A DNA stretch of 48,788 bases from Pseudomonas sp. PA27(2017) (GCF_001945445.1 NZ_MSXW01000053.1:1-48788); one strand, 5' to 3'; positions 16,421-22,997 are shown, numbered from the stretch's first letter. The notes: a model not told the origin generated them from the sequence alone. Numbers and translations: made by a program.

Positions 16421-17086
16421 ATGATGAACAACGACGTATCTGACAACCCGCGCACGCTCGGCGAGACCGTGACCGCGGAAATTCGCCGCAAGCTGGTCGA
16501 GGGCGAACTGGTGCCGGGGCAGCGGCTGTCCGAGGCGGCGCTCAGCGAAAGCCTCGATATCTCACGCAATACCCTGCGCGAAGCCTTTCGCGTGCTGACC
16601 CAGGAAGGCCTGCTCAAGCACGAACCCAATCGCGGTGTGTTCGTATCCGTGCCGGACATGGCCTCGATCATCGAAATCTACCGGGCGCGGCGTTTCGTCG
16701 AATGCCAGGCGCTGGCCCAGGCCTATCCCAAGCACCCTGGGGTCAAGCGCATGCGCGAGGCGGTCAAGGCGGCGCAGCGCAGCGCCGGGGTGCCCGACTG
16801 GGGGGCGGTGGGTACGGCCAACATGGCGTTCCACGCTGCCATCGTCGAGCTGGCCGACAGCCAACGCCTGAATACCTTCTACCGGCACCTGTCCGCTGAG
16901 CTGCGCCTGGTATTCGGCTTGCTCAACGACGCCGAATTCCTGCATGCGCCCTACATCGACATGAACGCGGCGATTCTCGAGCACCTCGAAGCCGGCCGCC
17001 CGCACGACGCCGCCAAGGCGCTGGACGCCTACCTGGTGCAGTCCGAGCGCACCATCCTGGCCGCTTACGCGCGGCGCGGCTCCTGA
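16421..17086 (+). CDS. GntR-family (FadR/FCD subfamily) transcriptional regulator
   Basis: A 221-residue regulator. The N-terminal winged helix is clear: VTAEIRRKLVEGELVPGQRLSEAALSESLDISRNTLREAFRVLTQEGLL. An all-helical FCD effector domain follows, with metal-ligand positions suggested by NMAFHAAIVELAD and the later H of MNAAILEHLEAG. The gene points away from the pyroglutamate operon and shares its control region, which holds a perfect FadR-type operator. It is therefore probably the local repressor, relieved by 5-oxoproline or a related acid. The second ATG (16424) has slightly better spacing to GGTGG. The 3' end overlaps the convergent prtN gene by 22 bases. Confidence 0.9.
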   Translation: MMNNDVSDNPRTLGETVTAEIRRKLVEGELVPGQRLSEAALSESLDISRNTLREAFRVLTQEGLLKHEPNRGVFVSVPDMASIIEIYRARRFVECQALAQAYPKHPGVKRMREAVKAAQRSAGVPDWGAVGTANMAFHAAIVELADSQRLNTFYRHLSAELRLVFGLLNDAEFLHAPYIDMNAAILEHLEAGRPHDAAKALDAYLVQSERTILAAYARRGS

Positions 17087-17406
17087 GCCCGCTCCAGCGA
17101 ATAACCGCCCGGGGTTTCGGCGCACAGGCTGCCTTCGCCACTGGCATCGGCGGCTTTGGCGCAGCTGTCGATATAGGCGGCCAGGTGGTGCAGCTCGATG
17201 AACTTGGGCGCCTTGGCGCTGCTGTCCAGGGTGGTGATGGGCAGATTCAGGCGGCCGGTGGCGATGGCGCGGATGAAGTTGTCAGCGCTCAGGTGACGGA
17301 AATACACCGTGCGCACGCGGTCGATAGGCACCAGCACGTCGCCGTGGGTGCGGAATAGAAGCTCCAGCGTCTGGAGCGGCAGGTGCGGCTCAGGCTGAGT
17401 GTTCAT
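17065..17406 (-). CDS. prtN: PrtN-like pyocin activator
   Basis: A 113-residue protein with the PrtN core: TLELLFRTHGDVLVPIDRVRTVYF, then LNLPITTLDSS-KAPKFIELHHLAAYID. In Pseudomonas aeruginosa PrtN turns on pyocin genes by binding P-box repeats after DNA damage has removed PrtR. It lies 54 bases downstream of prtR on the same strand. The N-terminus is a few residues longer than I remember for the family, and the tail past residue 90 looks unstructured. The location between trpE and trpG is where the P. aeruginosa pyocin regulators also lie. Confidence 0.85.
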   Translation of the reverse strand: MNTQPEPHLPLQTLELLFRTHGDVLVPIDRVRTVYFRHLSADNFIRAIATGRLNLPITTLDSSAKAPKFIELHHLAAYIDSCAKAADASGEGSLCAETPGGYSLERAQEPRRA

Positions 17407-17460
17407 GGTCGGGCTCGGTATGGGGTCAGGTCTCGCTGCTCGGGTTCATGGGGCGCGTCA

Positions 17461-18117
17461 TCACTCTTCGGTGAAGCGCGAGGATTTGAGGATGCCGCCC
17501 ACCAGGTGAATCTTGGTGACGTTGTCCTGGTGGATGTGAATGGGCGGGTGGTTCTGGTTGACGCTGTCGAAGCGGTACATGCCGTCGCGCAGGTAGATGT
17601 ACTCCTTGATCATCGCTTGGCCGTCCAGGGTTCGGACCATCACCTCATCCCCGGCATGAAACGGCTTGTTCGGCTCGATTAGCACGTATTCGCCGTTTTT
17701 GATCCGCGGGTGCATGCTGTCGCCATTGACCCGCAGGCCGTAGGCATTGGGGTCGTCGCTGTGAATCCGCAGGTAGCCGTCGCCATGCCCGACGGGAAAG
17801 TCGATCTCCTCGAAATAACCCTGAGTACCCAGTTGCGCATGCCCCACCACCGGCACCGCGCCGCTGCGGGCGTGGCCGACTGCCAGGGTGTCGGCGGGCG
17901 GTACTTCGGGCAGTTCGTCGGTGCCGGCCAGCTCGGCGAGGCTGACACCCAACGCGGGGGCGAGCAGCAGCAAGTCCGAAAGAGCAGGTTCGCGCAGGTC
18001 GCTTTCGTAGTTGCCGATGCGCGATTGGGATGACCAACCGCAGGCCTCGGCCAGTTGCTGCTGGCTGAGGCCCTTGCTCTTGCGCAGGCGTTTAATGCGT
18101 TGCCCCAGGGTTTCCAT
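17461..18117 (-). CDS. prtR: PrtR-like SOS-cleavable repressor (HTH + S24 peptidase)
   Basis: A 218-residue CI/LexA-type repressor. Residues 5-60 are an HTH_XRE domain (GQRIKRLRKSKGLSQQQLAEACGW). A linker holds an Ala-Gly pair (ELAGTDE) that could be the RecA-stimulated cleavage site. The C-terminal S24 domain has the serine in NGDSMHP (S134) and the lysine in AMIKEY (K171). I chose the second of two ATGs because GGAGAG is five bases upstream; the longer frame to 18261 reads through the operator region. By homology it represses prtN until DNA damage triggers self-cleavage. Candidate operators lie at 18131-18193. Confidence 0.92.
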   Translation of the reverse strand: METLGQRIKRLRKSKGLSQQQLAEACGWSSQSRIGNYESDLREPALSDLLLLAPALGVSLAELAGTDELPEVPPADTLAVGHARSGAVPVVGHAQLGTQGYFEEIDFPVGHGDGYLRIHSDDPNAYGLRVNGDSMHPRIKNGEYVLIEPNKPFHAGDEVMVRTLDGQAMIKEYIYLRDGMYRFDSVNQNHPPIHIHQDNVTKIHLVGGILKSSRFTEE

Positions 18118-18130
18118 CATGGCTCTCCGG

Positions 18131-18193
18131 TAATCACGTAGTGAAATATTTATAGCGCAGTTCTCGGCTTGAATAAAACACGTTTCGTGATTA
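18131..18193. promoter_or_regulatory. Candidate PrtR operators between prtR and the Q-like gene
   Basis: TAATCACG (18131-18138) and its exact complement CGTGATTA (18186-18193) face each other across 47 bases. Each lies in its own small dyad: TCAC-GTA-GTGA (18134-18144) and CACG-TTT-CGTG (18179-18189). The right site falls inside the spacer of a rightward promoter, TTGAAT (18169-18174), 17 bases, TATTTT (18192-18197). A leftward -10 TATAAA (18149-18154, minus strand) lies between the sites. The layout fits a repressor controlling its own gene and the divergent gene. Confidence 0.55.
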
Positions 18194-18283
18194 TTTTTTG
18201 AAGTGGCGATAACCGGTAAGGCGCGTGACGCGACTTGCCGATAGGTCATATCAAACGCCATCGGGGATGGCAGGAGGCAGACA

Positions 18284-18643
18284 ATGATTTCCCATATAGA
18301 CGAAACGCTGCAGCGGTGGGGCGATGCGCATCAGGCCGGCGAAACGGAGCGAGGCTCGAACATGGGCACCAGCGTGATCGCTTCATTGATGGCATCACAA
18401 GGTGTGCTTAATCGCGCTGCCCGTGGCAGCCGTGTGCTGGTGGACAGGACGACGGAGATTGACTGGATCGTCAGCAAGCACCTGTCCCCGGAGCAGCGGC
18501 AGGTCATCATCGCGCAGTATTGCAGCGACGAGCCCCAGCGCGAGAAATGGACGGCCTGCGGGTGCAGTCGGGCGCAGTTCTATCGACGGCTGGGACAGGC
18601 CCGCCGGGCCATCGAATCACAACTTCTGAAGCGCGCCGCCTGA
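18284..18643 (+). CDS. Small phage-type regulator (Q-antiterminator-like)
   Basis: A 119-residue protein with AGGAGG well placed before its ATG. The C-terminal half (LSPEQRQVIIAQYC... KWTACGCSRAQFYRRLGQARRAIE) looks like a sigma-region-4 or helix-turn-helix segment, as in phage Q-like late regulators. Similar short proteins are encoded next to prtR in pseudomonad pyocin loci as far as I recall. It faces away from prtR and shares its operator region, so it is probably the first gene turned on when PrtR is cleaved. Exact function unproven. Confidence 0.6.
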   Translation: MISHIDETLQRWGDAHQAGETERGSNMGTSVIASLMASQGVLNRAARGSRVLVDRTTEIDWIVSKHLSPEQRQVIIAQYCSDEPQREKWTACGCSRAQFYRRLGQARRAIESQLLKRAA

Positions 18644-19053
18644 GCGCGCTTTTCATTTCTGCCGGCGGCGGCTCTCGCCAATGGCTTGTTTCCTTCCTTG
18701 AAAACACCGGGTTCCTGAATCGTCTTCCGGGCGCTTCTGTGGGCGTGCATCTACGGTACTGCGCAGCCTGAAACGGCTACGTGTCCGTTGTTTTCCCGGT
18801 GCGTTGCCGCTGATTACCGGGGTGCCCTTGAGAGGGTGAGAATCGGGGGTTATACATTCATCACCGTCACAGAGGTGGGCGAGCAGTCAGCCAGCCTCGT
18901 GACTTCATCCATCGATTCCGAATGCGCTCAACGGCGCGCTGCAACCACCGACCTTCCTTTAACAGAGCCCCGCCACCTGCGGGGCTCTGTCGTTTCAGGG
19001 GGCGGCATAACCTCATGTCGTCGGGGCCGTAGGCCTCGGGGAGTACGATAACA
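18644..19053. other. 410-base control gap before the holin, with hairpin
   Basis: No gene is supported here; the open frame at 18788-19051 has no ribosome binding site or family features. A 12-bp stem, ACAGAGCCCCGC / GCGGGGCTCTGT, lies at 18962-18990 with only a weak T-run after it. The stretch at about 18790-18830 contains repeated GTTG units (CGTTGTTTTCC, GCGTTGCCGC) that faintly recall the PrtN P-box (ATTG-GT repeats). The match is too poor to call. Confidence 0.35.
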
Positions 19054-19416
19054 ATGACTGAATTCAGCAGCGCCGTGCTGTTCGGCGTGCTCGGCGAGCA
19101 TCTCGCCGCGCTGATCGCTCCAATCAATGGCGAGGCTGCACTCGGCGCCTTGTGCGGGGCCCTGGTGTATTTCACCACTACGCAGAACCTGCCCATGTGG
19201 AACCGGCTGGCGTTCTTTCTGACGTCGGCCGTGATGGGGTACCTGTGTGCCCCCGCTATTACCGACTTCCAGCTGTACGGCATCCACCCCTTCGCCTATC
19301 CGGGACCTGCCGGTTTCGCCGGTGCCGGGCTGGTGGTGACGTTGATGCTGGCAGCGATTCGCCGCCGCGGCGGCGGCAGCAAGCAAGACAAAACACCTGG
19401 TGGCCGGGATGTCTAA
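19054..19416 (+). CDS. Putative holin
   Basis: A 120-residue protein with three or four short hydrophobic segments (about residues 5-20, 24-42, 50-70 and 83-108) and a charged tail, RRRGGGSKQDK. That size and layout are typical of phage and pyocin holins, which form the inner-membrane lesion that releases endolysin. The position, after the regulators and before endolysin and spanins, supports the call. GGGGAG stands about 12 bases before the ATG. Confidence 0.75.
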   Translation: MTEFSSAVLFGVLGEHLAALIAPINGEAALGALCGALVYFTTTQNLPMWNRLAFFLTSAVMGYLCAPAITDFQLYGIHPFAYPGPAGFAGAGLVVTLMLAAIRRRGGGSKQDKTPGGRDV

Positions 19417-19496
19417 CTCGGCCGCTTGGCAGTAAATGGCAACAACCGATATCTGAATCCGTATGCCGGCACCCTCATGCCGTCGTACTCACCCTG

Positions 19497-19519
19497 GCCC
19501 GCCATCGAGCGGGCTTTTT
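19497..19519 (+). terminator. Hairpin with T-run between holin and GH5 gene
   Basis: GCCCGC (19497-19502), loop CATCGA, GCGGGC (19509-19514), then TTTTT. A compact intrinsic terminator about 20 bases before the GH5 start, separating that gene from the holin transcript at least in part. Confidence 0.65.
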
Positions 19520-19538
19520 CATGTCTGGAGGAAACACC

Positions 19539-20675
19539 ATGGTTATCAAGACCTTTGACCAAATGATCGCTGCCCGCCAATTCCCGCTTATCGGTTTCAA
19601 TGCCGCGGGCCTGGGCAATAACCCTTATGTCGATTGCATCGGCACCGCCGAGCTCGACACTCACTATTTCACTGTCGCTCCCCGCGGCCACCAGCCGGAC
19701 TACATCAAGTCCTACGCTGGCAAGTTGGATGGCAAACCTTTCGCGGCGCGCTTGCCGTTCTCTGGCGAGCGCGCCGTGATCCTCGATGGCGCCGGTGGAT
19801 TCACTCTGCGCAAGAGCTATATCGAAGAAATTCGGCAGGCCATTCGCCACATTCACAGCTGGGGCGGTTACTCGTTACTGGACATGCACAATTACTGCCG
19901 TTGGTACATTCGCGCCAGTGGTCCGGTGAGTGGCCGGACCGTACAGCGCTGGGGGGGCGGATTTGCCTTGTGGACCGCAATCGGTGCACCTGATTGCCCA
20001 GTCAACTACACGCTGTTGGCGCGTATCTGGGCGGCCATTGCCCGCGCTTTTCGCGACGAGCCGGGACTGCTGGGGTACGGTCTGATGAACGAGCCACACA
20101 ACATGGGCAGCGTGCCGGATGGTGGGGTCAACGTCGAACGGTTGTGGAGCAACAACGTGCAGCGGCTTATCACGGCGGTACGTGAGGTCGATACACGCCA
20201 CTTCATCACGGTCGCCGGCAATGCATTCAGCTCGGCGCTGGAATGGCCGCGTCGTTCCGACATGCTCAAGAGCCTGAGCGATCCGGTTGGGCGTTTGCTC
20301 TACGAGGCGCATCAGTATCCCGACAAGGGCGGGCAGGGCGGGGGCAAATGGACGCAGGCCAACGAGGCGATCGACTACCGAGAGCGAGTGGCAGATTGGC
20401 AGCCTTTCGTTGATTGGCTCAAGGCCAACGGCAAACGAGGTATCGCCGGTGAGTTCGGCGGCCCCGATCACGTGCCGGGCATGCGCGATTACTTCACTGC
20501 ATTGCACAAGCTCTTCGATGCCCACCACATGCTGCGTTTCCAATGGCTGGCCGGCCCTGGTGATGCCGATAACGCTCCTAACGGAATGGACCGCAACGAC
20601 GGCACCCTCAAGCCCAATACTCGCTCGCTGATGGCGCGTATCGGCAACACCACCGCGACTTACGGCCCACGCTGA
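19539..20675 (+). CDS. Glycoside hydrolase family 5 (cellulase-like) inside the lysis cassette
   Basis: A 378-residue single-domain enzyme with the GH5 (clan GH-A) layout. The motif DMHNY is at 115-119, the acid/base glutamate in LMNEPHN is E185, the histidine and tyrosine of YEAHQYPD are at 258-260, and the nucleophile in IAGEFGG is E305, followed by W336. Members cut beta-1,4-glucans or related beta-glycans. There is no signal peptide: the chain begins MVIKTFDQMIAARQF. The start at 19539 is chosen because GGAGG lies just upstream; the frame runs open further back by chance. The gene stands between holin and endolysin and has a hairpin on each side, as a cargo ('moron') gene does. I infer an intracellular enzyme set free by lysis; the polysaccharide target is unknown. 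Confidence 0.9.
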   Translation: MVIKTFDQMIAARQFPLIGFNAAGLGNNPYVDCIGTAELDTHYFTVAPRGHQPDYIKSYAGKLDGKPFAARLPFSGERAVILDGAGGFTLRKSYIEEIRQAIRHIHSWGGYSLLDMHNYCRWYIRASGPVSGRTVQRWGGGFALWTAIGAPDCPVNYTLLARIWAAIARAFRDEPGLLGYGLMNEPHNMGSVPDGGVNVERLWSNNVQRLITAVREVDTRHFITVAGNAFSSALEWPRRSDMLKSLSDPVGRLLYEAHQYPDKGGQGGGKWTQANEAIDYRERVADWQPFVDWLKANGKRGIAGEFGGPDHVPGMRDYFTALHKLFDAHHMLRFQWLAGPGDADNAPNGMDRNDGTLKPNTRSLMARIGNTTATYGPR

Positions 20676-20685
20676 AGCAACCCAC

Positions 20686-20707
20686 ATGACCCGCTTCGGC
20701 GGGTCAT
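20686..20707 (+). terminator. UUCG-loop hairpin after the GH5 gene
   Basis: ATGACCCGC (20686-20694), tetraloop TTCG, GCGGGTCAT (20699-20707). The 9-bp stem is perfect, but the following bases (TCTACTT) give a poor T-run. It could terminate, attenuate or stabilise the GH5 message before the endolysin start at 20726. Confidence 0.55.
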
Positions 20708-20725
20708 TCTACTTGGAGAATCCCC

Positions 20726-21265
20726 ATGGCCCGACTTACTGCCACCCAGGCGGGTGGCCAAAACGTACTCGCTTTCCTCGATATGCTGGCCTGGAGCGAA
20801 GGCACGTCGACCATTACCAGCAGCGACGACGGCTACAACGTGCTGGTGGGCGGCGCGCTGTTCGACGACTACAGCGCGCACCCGCGCCAGCTGATCGAGT
20901 TGCCTCGTTACGACATCCAGTCCACGGCCGCTGGCCGTTATCAGTTCCTGGCACGTACCTGGGACGCCATCGTCGAGCTCTACAATTTTCGCGGGCGCTT
21001 CACGCCGCAGGCCCAGGACCTGGCCGCGGTGAAACTGCTCGCAGAGTGCGGCGCACTCGCACCCATTCAGGCCGGCCGGGTGGCTGAGGCGATCAGTGCG
21101 GCGGCACCCATCTGGGCCAGCCTGCCGGGCGCCGGCTACGGCCAGCGTGAGCACGATCTCGCTGCGCTGCTGCGCATCTACCGACAGGAACTGGCCGCCC
21201 AGGCGCGTGACAGGGAAGACCTGCTGGCCATGTTCATCGCCTGCGGCGGACGGGTGACAGCATGA
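20726..21265 (+). CDS. Endolysin, lambda R-type (GH104-like)
   Basis: A 179-residue muralytic enzyme. FLDMLAWSEGTS holds the likely catalytic glutamate (E25). It is followed by DGYNVLVGG-LFDDYSAHPR and STAAGRYQFLARTWD, the pattern of lambda endolysin-type lytic transglycosylases. No signal peptide is seen, so it needs the holin encoded upstream to reach the cell wall. GGAGA precedes the ATG. The last four bases overlap the Rz start (ATGA), coupling endolysin to the spanins. Confidence 0.88.
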   Translation: MARLTATQAGGQNVLAFLDMLAWSEGTSTITSSDDGYNVLVGGALFDDYSAHPRQLIELPRYDIQSTAAGRYQFLARTWDAIVELYNFRGRFTPQAQDLAAVKLLAECGALAPIQAGRVAEAISAAAPIWASLPGAGYGQREHDLAALLRIYRQELAAQARDREDLLAMFIACGGRVTA

Positions 21266-21813
21266 GCCTGCTTACGCTGATTCCCGTCCGCTATCGATGG
21301 CTGGTCGGCGGCGGCCTGGCCCTCGCGCTGCTGCTCGGCGCAATCAGCCTCGGCTGGGTGGTGCAAGGCTGGCGCCTGGGCCAGGCGCTGGCCGCGCGCG
21401 ACCAGTCCCACGCCGAGGTCATGGCGCGCCTGCACGACGCGGCCGCTCGTGAAATCCAGCGCGCCCAGAACAAGCGCCTTGCACTCGAGCAACAGCTGCA
21501 GGCGTCCTCGCAAACCCACTACAGGAGACTTGGCGATGCTGAACAAAAGGCTGCGCGTCTTCGTGATCGTCTTGCCACTGCTGAGCTACGGCTGTCGGTC
21601 CTTACCGCCGACACCGACGCTGCCGGCGCCGATCACCATCCCAAACTGCCCACCACCACCCGCGCCGGACGCCTGGTGGATGGCGCCCCACGAGCCGACA
21701 TTGACCGAGGAGCTGCTCAACGAATTGTCGACATCAGCGGGCGCGGCGACCGCGCCATCATCGCCCTAGGGATGTGCCAGGCGTACGTGCGAGCCATCGG
21801 TGAAACGCCTTAA
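21262..21813 (+). CDS. Inner-membrane spanin (Rz-like)
   Basis: A 183-residue protein with one N-terminal membrane helix (WLVGGGLALALLLGAISLGWVV, about residues 14-36) and a long periplasmic coiled-coil rich in Ala, Gln, Arg and Glu (about 45-110). This is the usual form of a phage i-spanin, which with an outer-membrane partner fuses the two membranes in the last lysis step. An Rz1-type lipoprotein frame lies wholly inside it in another frame, which makes the identification firm. The tail after 120 is poorly conserved in type. Confidence 0.85.
   Translation: MSLLTLIPVRYRWLVGGGLALALLLGAISLGWVVQGWRLGQALAARDQSHAEVMARLHDAAAREIQRAQNKRLALEQQLQASSQTHYRRLGDAEQKAARLRDRLATAELRLSVLTADTDAAGADHHPKLPTTTRAGRLVDGAPRADIDRGAAQRIVDISGRGDRAIIALGMCQAYVRAIGETP
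21536..21769 (+). CDS. Outer-membrane spanin lipoprotein (Rz1-like), nested in Rz
   Basis: A 77-residue frame embedded in the Rz gene and read one frame off. It starts MLNKRLRVFVIVLPLL and has a lipoprotein site at SYG-C20. A proline-rich mature part follows (LPPTPTLPAP, NCPPPPAP), the mark of Rz1. AGGAGA sits nine bases before the ATG. The residue three before the cysteine is Ser rather than Leu, so the lipobox is slightly unusual. Nested Rz/Rz1 pairs are well known in lambda-like phages. It completes the lysis set: holin, endolysin, i-spanin, o-spanin. Confidence 0.82.
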   Translation: MLNKRLRVFVIVLPLLSYGCRSLPPTPTLPAPITIPNCPPPPAPDAWWMAPHEPTLTEELLNELSTSAGAATAPSSP

Positions 21814-21828
21814 GAAGCTGTTCACGAT

Positions 21829-21904
21829 CTTCATGTGCATGAAGCGGGAACTACAAGGCAGAAGCGGCCGGTGAGATTGTAGGAGGGGATCGGCCGCTCC
21901 CGCT
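21829..21904. repeat. Nested inverted repeats after the lysis genes
   Basis: Three dyads overlap: CTTCATG-TG-CATGAAG (21829-21844); AGCGGGA (21843-21849) with TCCCGCT (21898-21904); and AGCGGCCG (21863-21870) with CGGCCGCT (21891-21898). The last two nest into one stem with internal loops. No T-run follows. It may be an end structure of the lysis transcript, a small RNA or a remnant junction. From 21905 to 22205 I find no gene I can support; open frames on both strands there lack family features. Confidence 0.4.
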
Positions 21905-22205
21905 GTTGCCAAAACCGACGAACCTGAGCTGAAGGATTATGAATAGGTTCCTGGTGCGGTGCTCACGCGGCGTTGAGAGTGACGAGCCCGGGCCGCAGAG
22001 TGCTCGCTCTCCGGCTCACTCGCGCTGCCAGCGCATCACGCGCTCCTGGTGCTCGGCGGGTAGATCGTTCTGCTCGGCCATCAGGGCGGCGTTTGCCCAT
22101 GATGCCGGGTGTCGCAATGCCAGTTGCACGCCATGGCTCTGCTGGGCTACTGTGCCGCAAGATAAACGCGAGACCTCCTTCGTGAACGCCAGCAGCACCC
22201 TTCTG

Positions 22206-22250
22206 ATGCGCCTCATCAAAGCCCACGCCCGTTGGCGTTGGCGCGCCTGA
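22206..22250 (+). CDS. trpL: trpGDC leader peptide (attenuator), 14 residues
   Basis: MRLIKAHARWRWRA, with two Trp codons before the stop, 150 bases upstream of trpG. It is almost the same as the leader before trpE (8056-8100), including the identical ending ARWRWRA. This points to attenuation of both trp units by the same logic, as known for Pseudomonas putida. The ribosome binding site is weak; an in-frame GTG at 22182 could start a longer peptide. The leader region to 22400 has several short stems (TCCGG-CCATT-CCGGA near 22257-22271 among them), but I cannot pick the terminator by eye. Confidence 0.75.
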   Translation: MRLIKAHARWRWRA

Positions 22251-22400
22251 TTCCTTCTCCGGCCATTCCGGACGATTCTCTCTGCCTTGCTCGAACCCCG
22301 AACAGACATTCTCCCGGCCGCTTACGGCGTGGAAGGGAATAGGGGTACCGAAACCAGGGCGACTGGCTGAAAAGCAGTACATCAAAGGGTAAAAGCCAAC

Positions 22401-22997
22401 ATGCTGCTGATGATCGATAACTACGATTCCTTTACCTACAACGTGGTGCAGTACCTGGGCGAGTTGGGTGCCGATGTCCACGTCATTCGCAATGACGAGC
22501 TGACCATCGCCGAGATCGAGGCCCTCAAGCCCGAGCGCATCGTCGTCTCGCCCGGCCCGTGCACGCCGACCGAAGCGGGCGTGTCCATCGAGGCCATCCT
22601 GCACTTCGCCGGCAAGCTGCCGATCCTCGGCGTCTGCCTGGGCCACCAGAGCATCGGCCAGGCCTATGGTGGCGACGTGGTACGCGCTCGCCAGGTGATG
22701 CACGGCAAGACCAGCCCGGTTTTCCATGAGAACAAGGGTGTGTTCGCCGGCCTGGCGATGCCGGTGACCGTGACCCGCTACCACTCGCTGGTGGTCAAGC
22801 GCGAGACCCTGCCGGACTGCCTTGAGATCACCGCCTGGACGCAACACGAAGACGGCGCCGTCGACGAGATCATGGGCCTGCGTCACAAGACCCTGAACGT
22901 CGAGGGCGTGCAGTTCCACCCTGAATCGATCCTGACCGAGCAGGGCCACGAACTGTTCGCCAACTTCCTCAAGCAGACCGGAGGCGTGCGCGCATGA
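22401..22997 (+). CDS. trpG: Anthranilate synthase component II (glutamine amidotransferase)
   Basis: A 198-residue class I amidotransferase supplying ammonia to TrpE. The oxyanion motif VSPGPCTP, the nucleophile C79 in LGVCLGHQ and the His-Glu pair in VQFHPES are intact. The opening MLLMIDNYDSFTYN is typical of TrpG. The stop overlaps the trpD start by four bases. In pseudomonads this subunit may also serve PabB. Confidence 0.96.
   Translation: MLLMIDNYDSFTYNVVQYLGELGADVHVIRNDELTIAEIEALKPERIVVSPGPCTPTEAGVSIEAILHFAGKLPILGVCLGHQSIGQAYGGDVVRARQVMHGKTSPVFHENKGVFAGLAMPVTVTRYHSLVVKRETLPDCLEITAWTQHEDGAVDEIMGLRHKTLNVEGVQFHPESILTEQGHELFANFLKQTGGVRA

Noticed and set aside
18788..19051. 87-codon frame before the holin
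   Set aside because: No ribosome binding site, low-quality composition, and it runs across a clear hairpin.
19539..20675. GH5 protein as a peptidoglycan hydrolase
   Set aside because: The NEP and GEFGG motifs and DMHNY belong to beta-glycan hydrolases of clan GH-A; a separate endolysin gene follows.
17065..21813. The island as an intact prophage
   Set aside because: There is no integrase, replication, capsid, terminase or tail gene, and it sits at the classic pyocin position beside prtN/prtR.
22016..22309. 97-codon minus-strand frame opposite the trpG leader
   Set aside because: Crosses the leader peptide and has no recognisable domain; I treat the stretch as noncoding.
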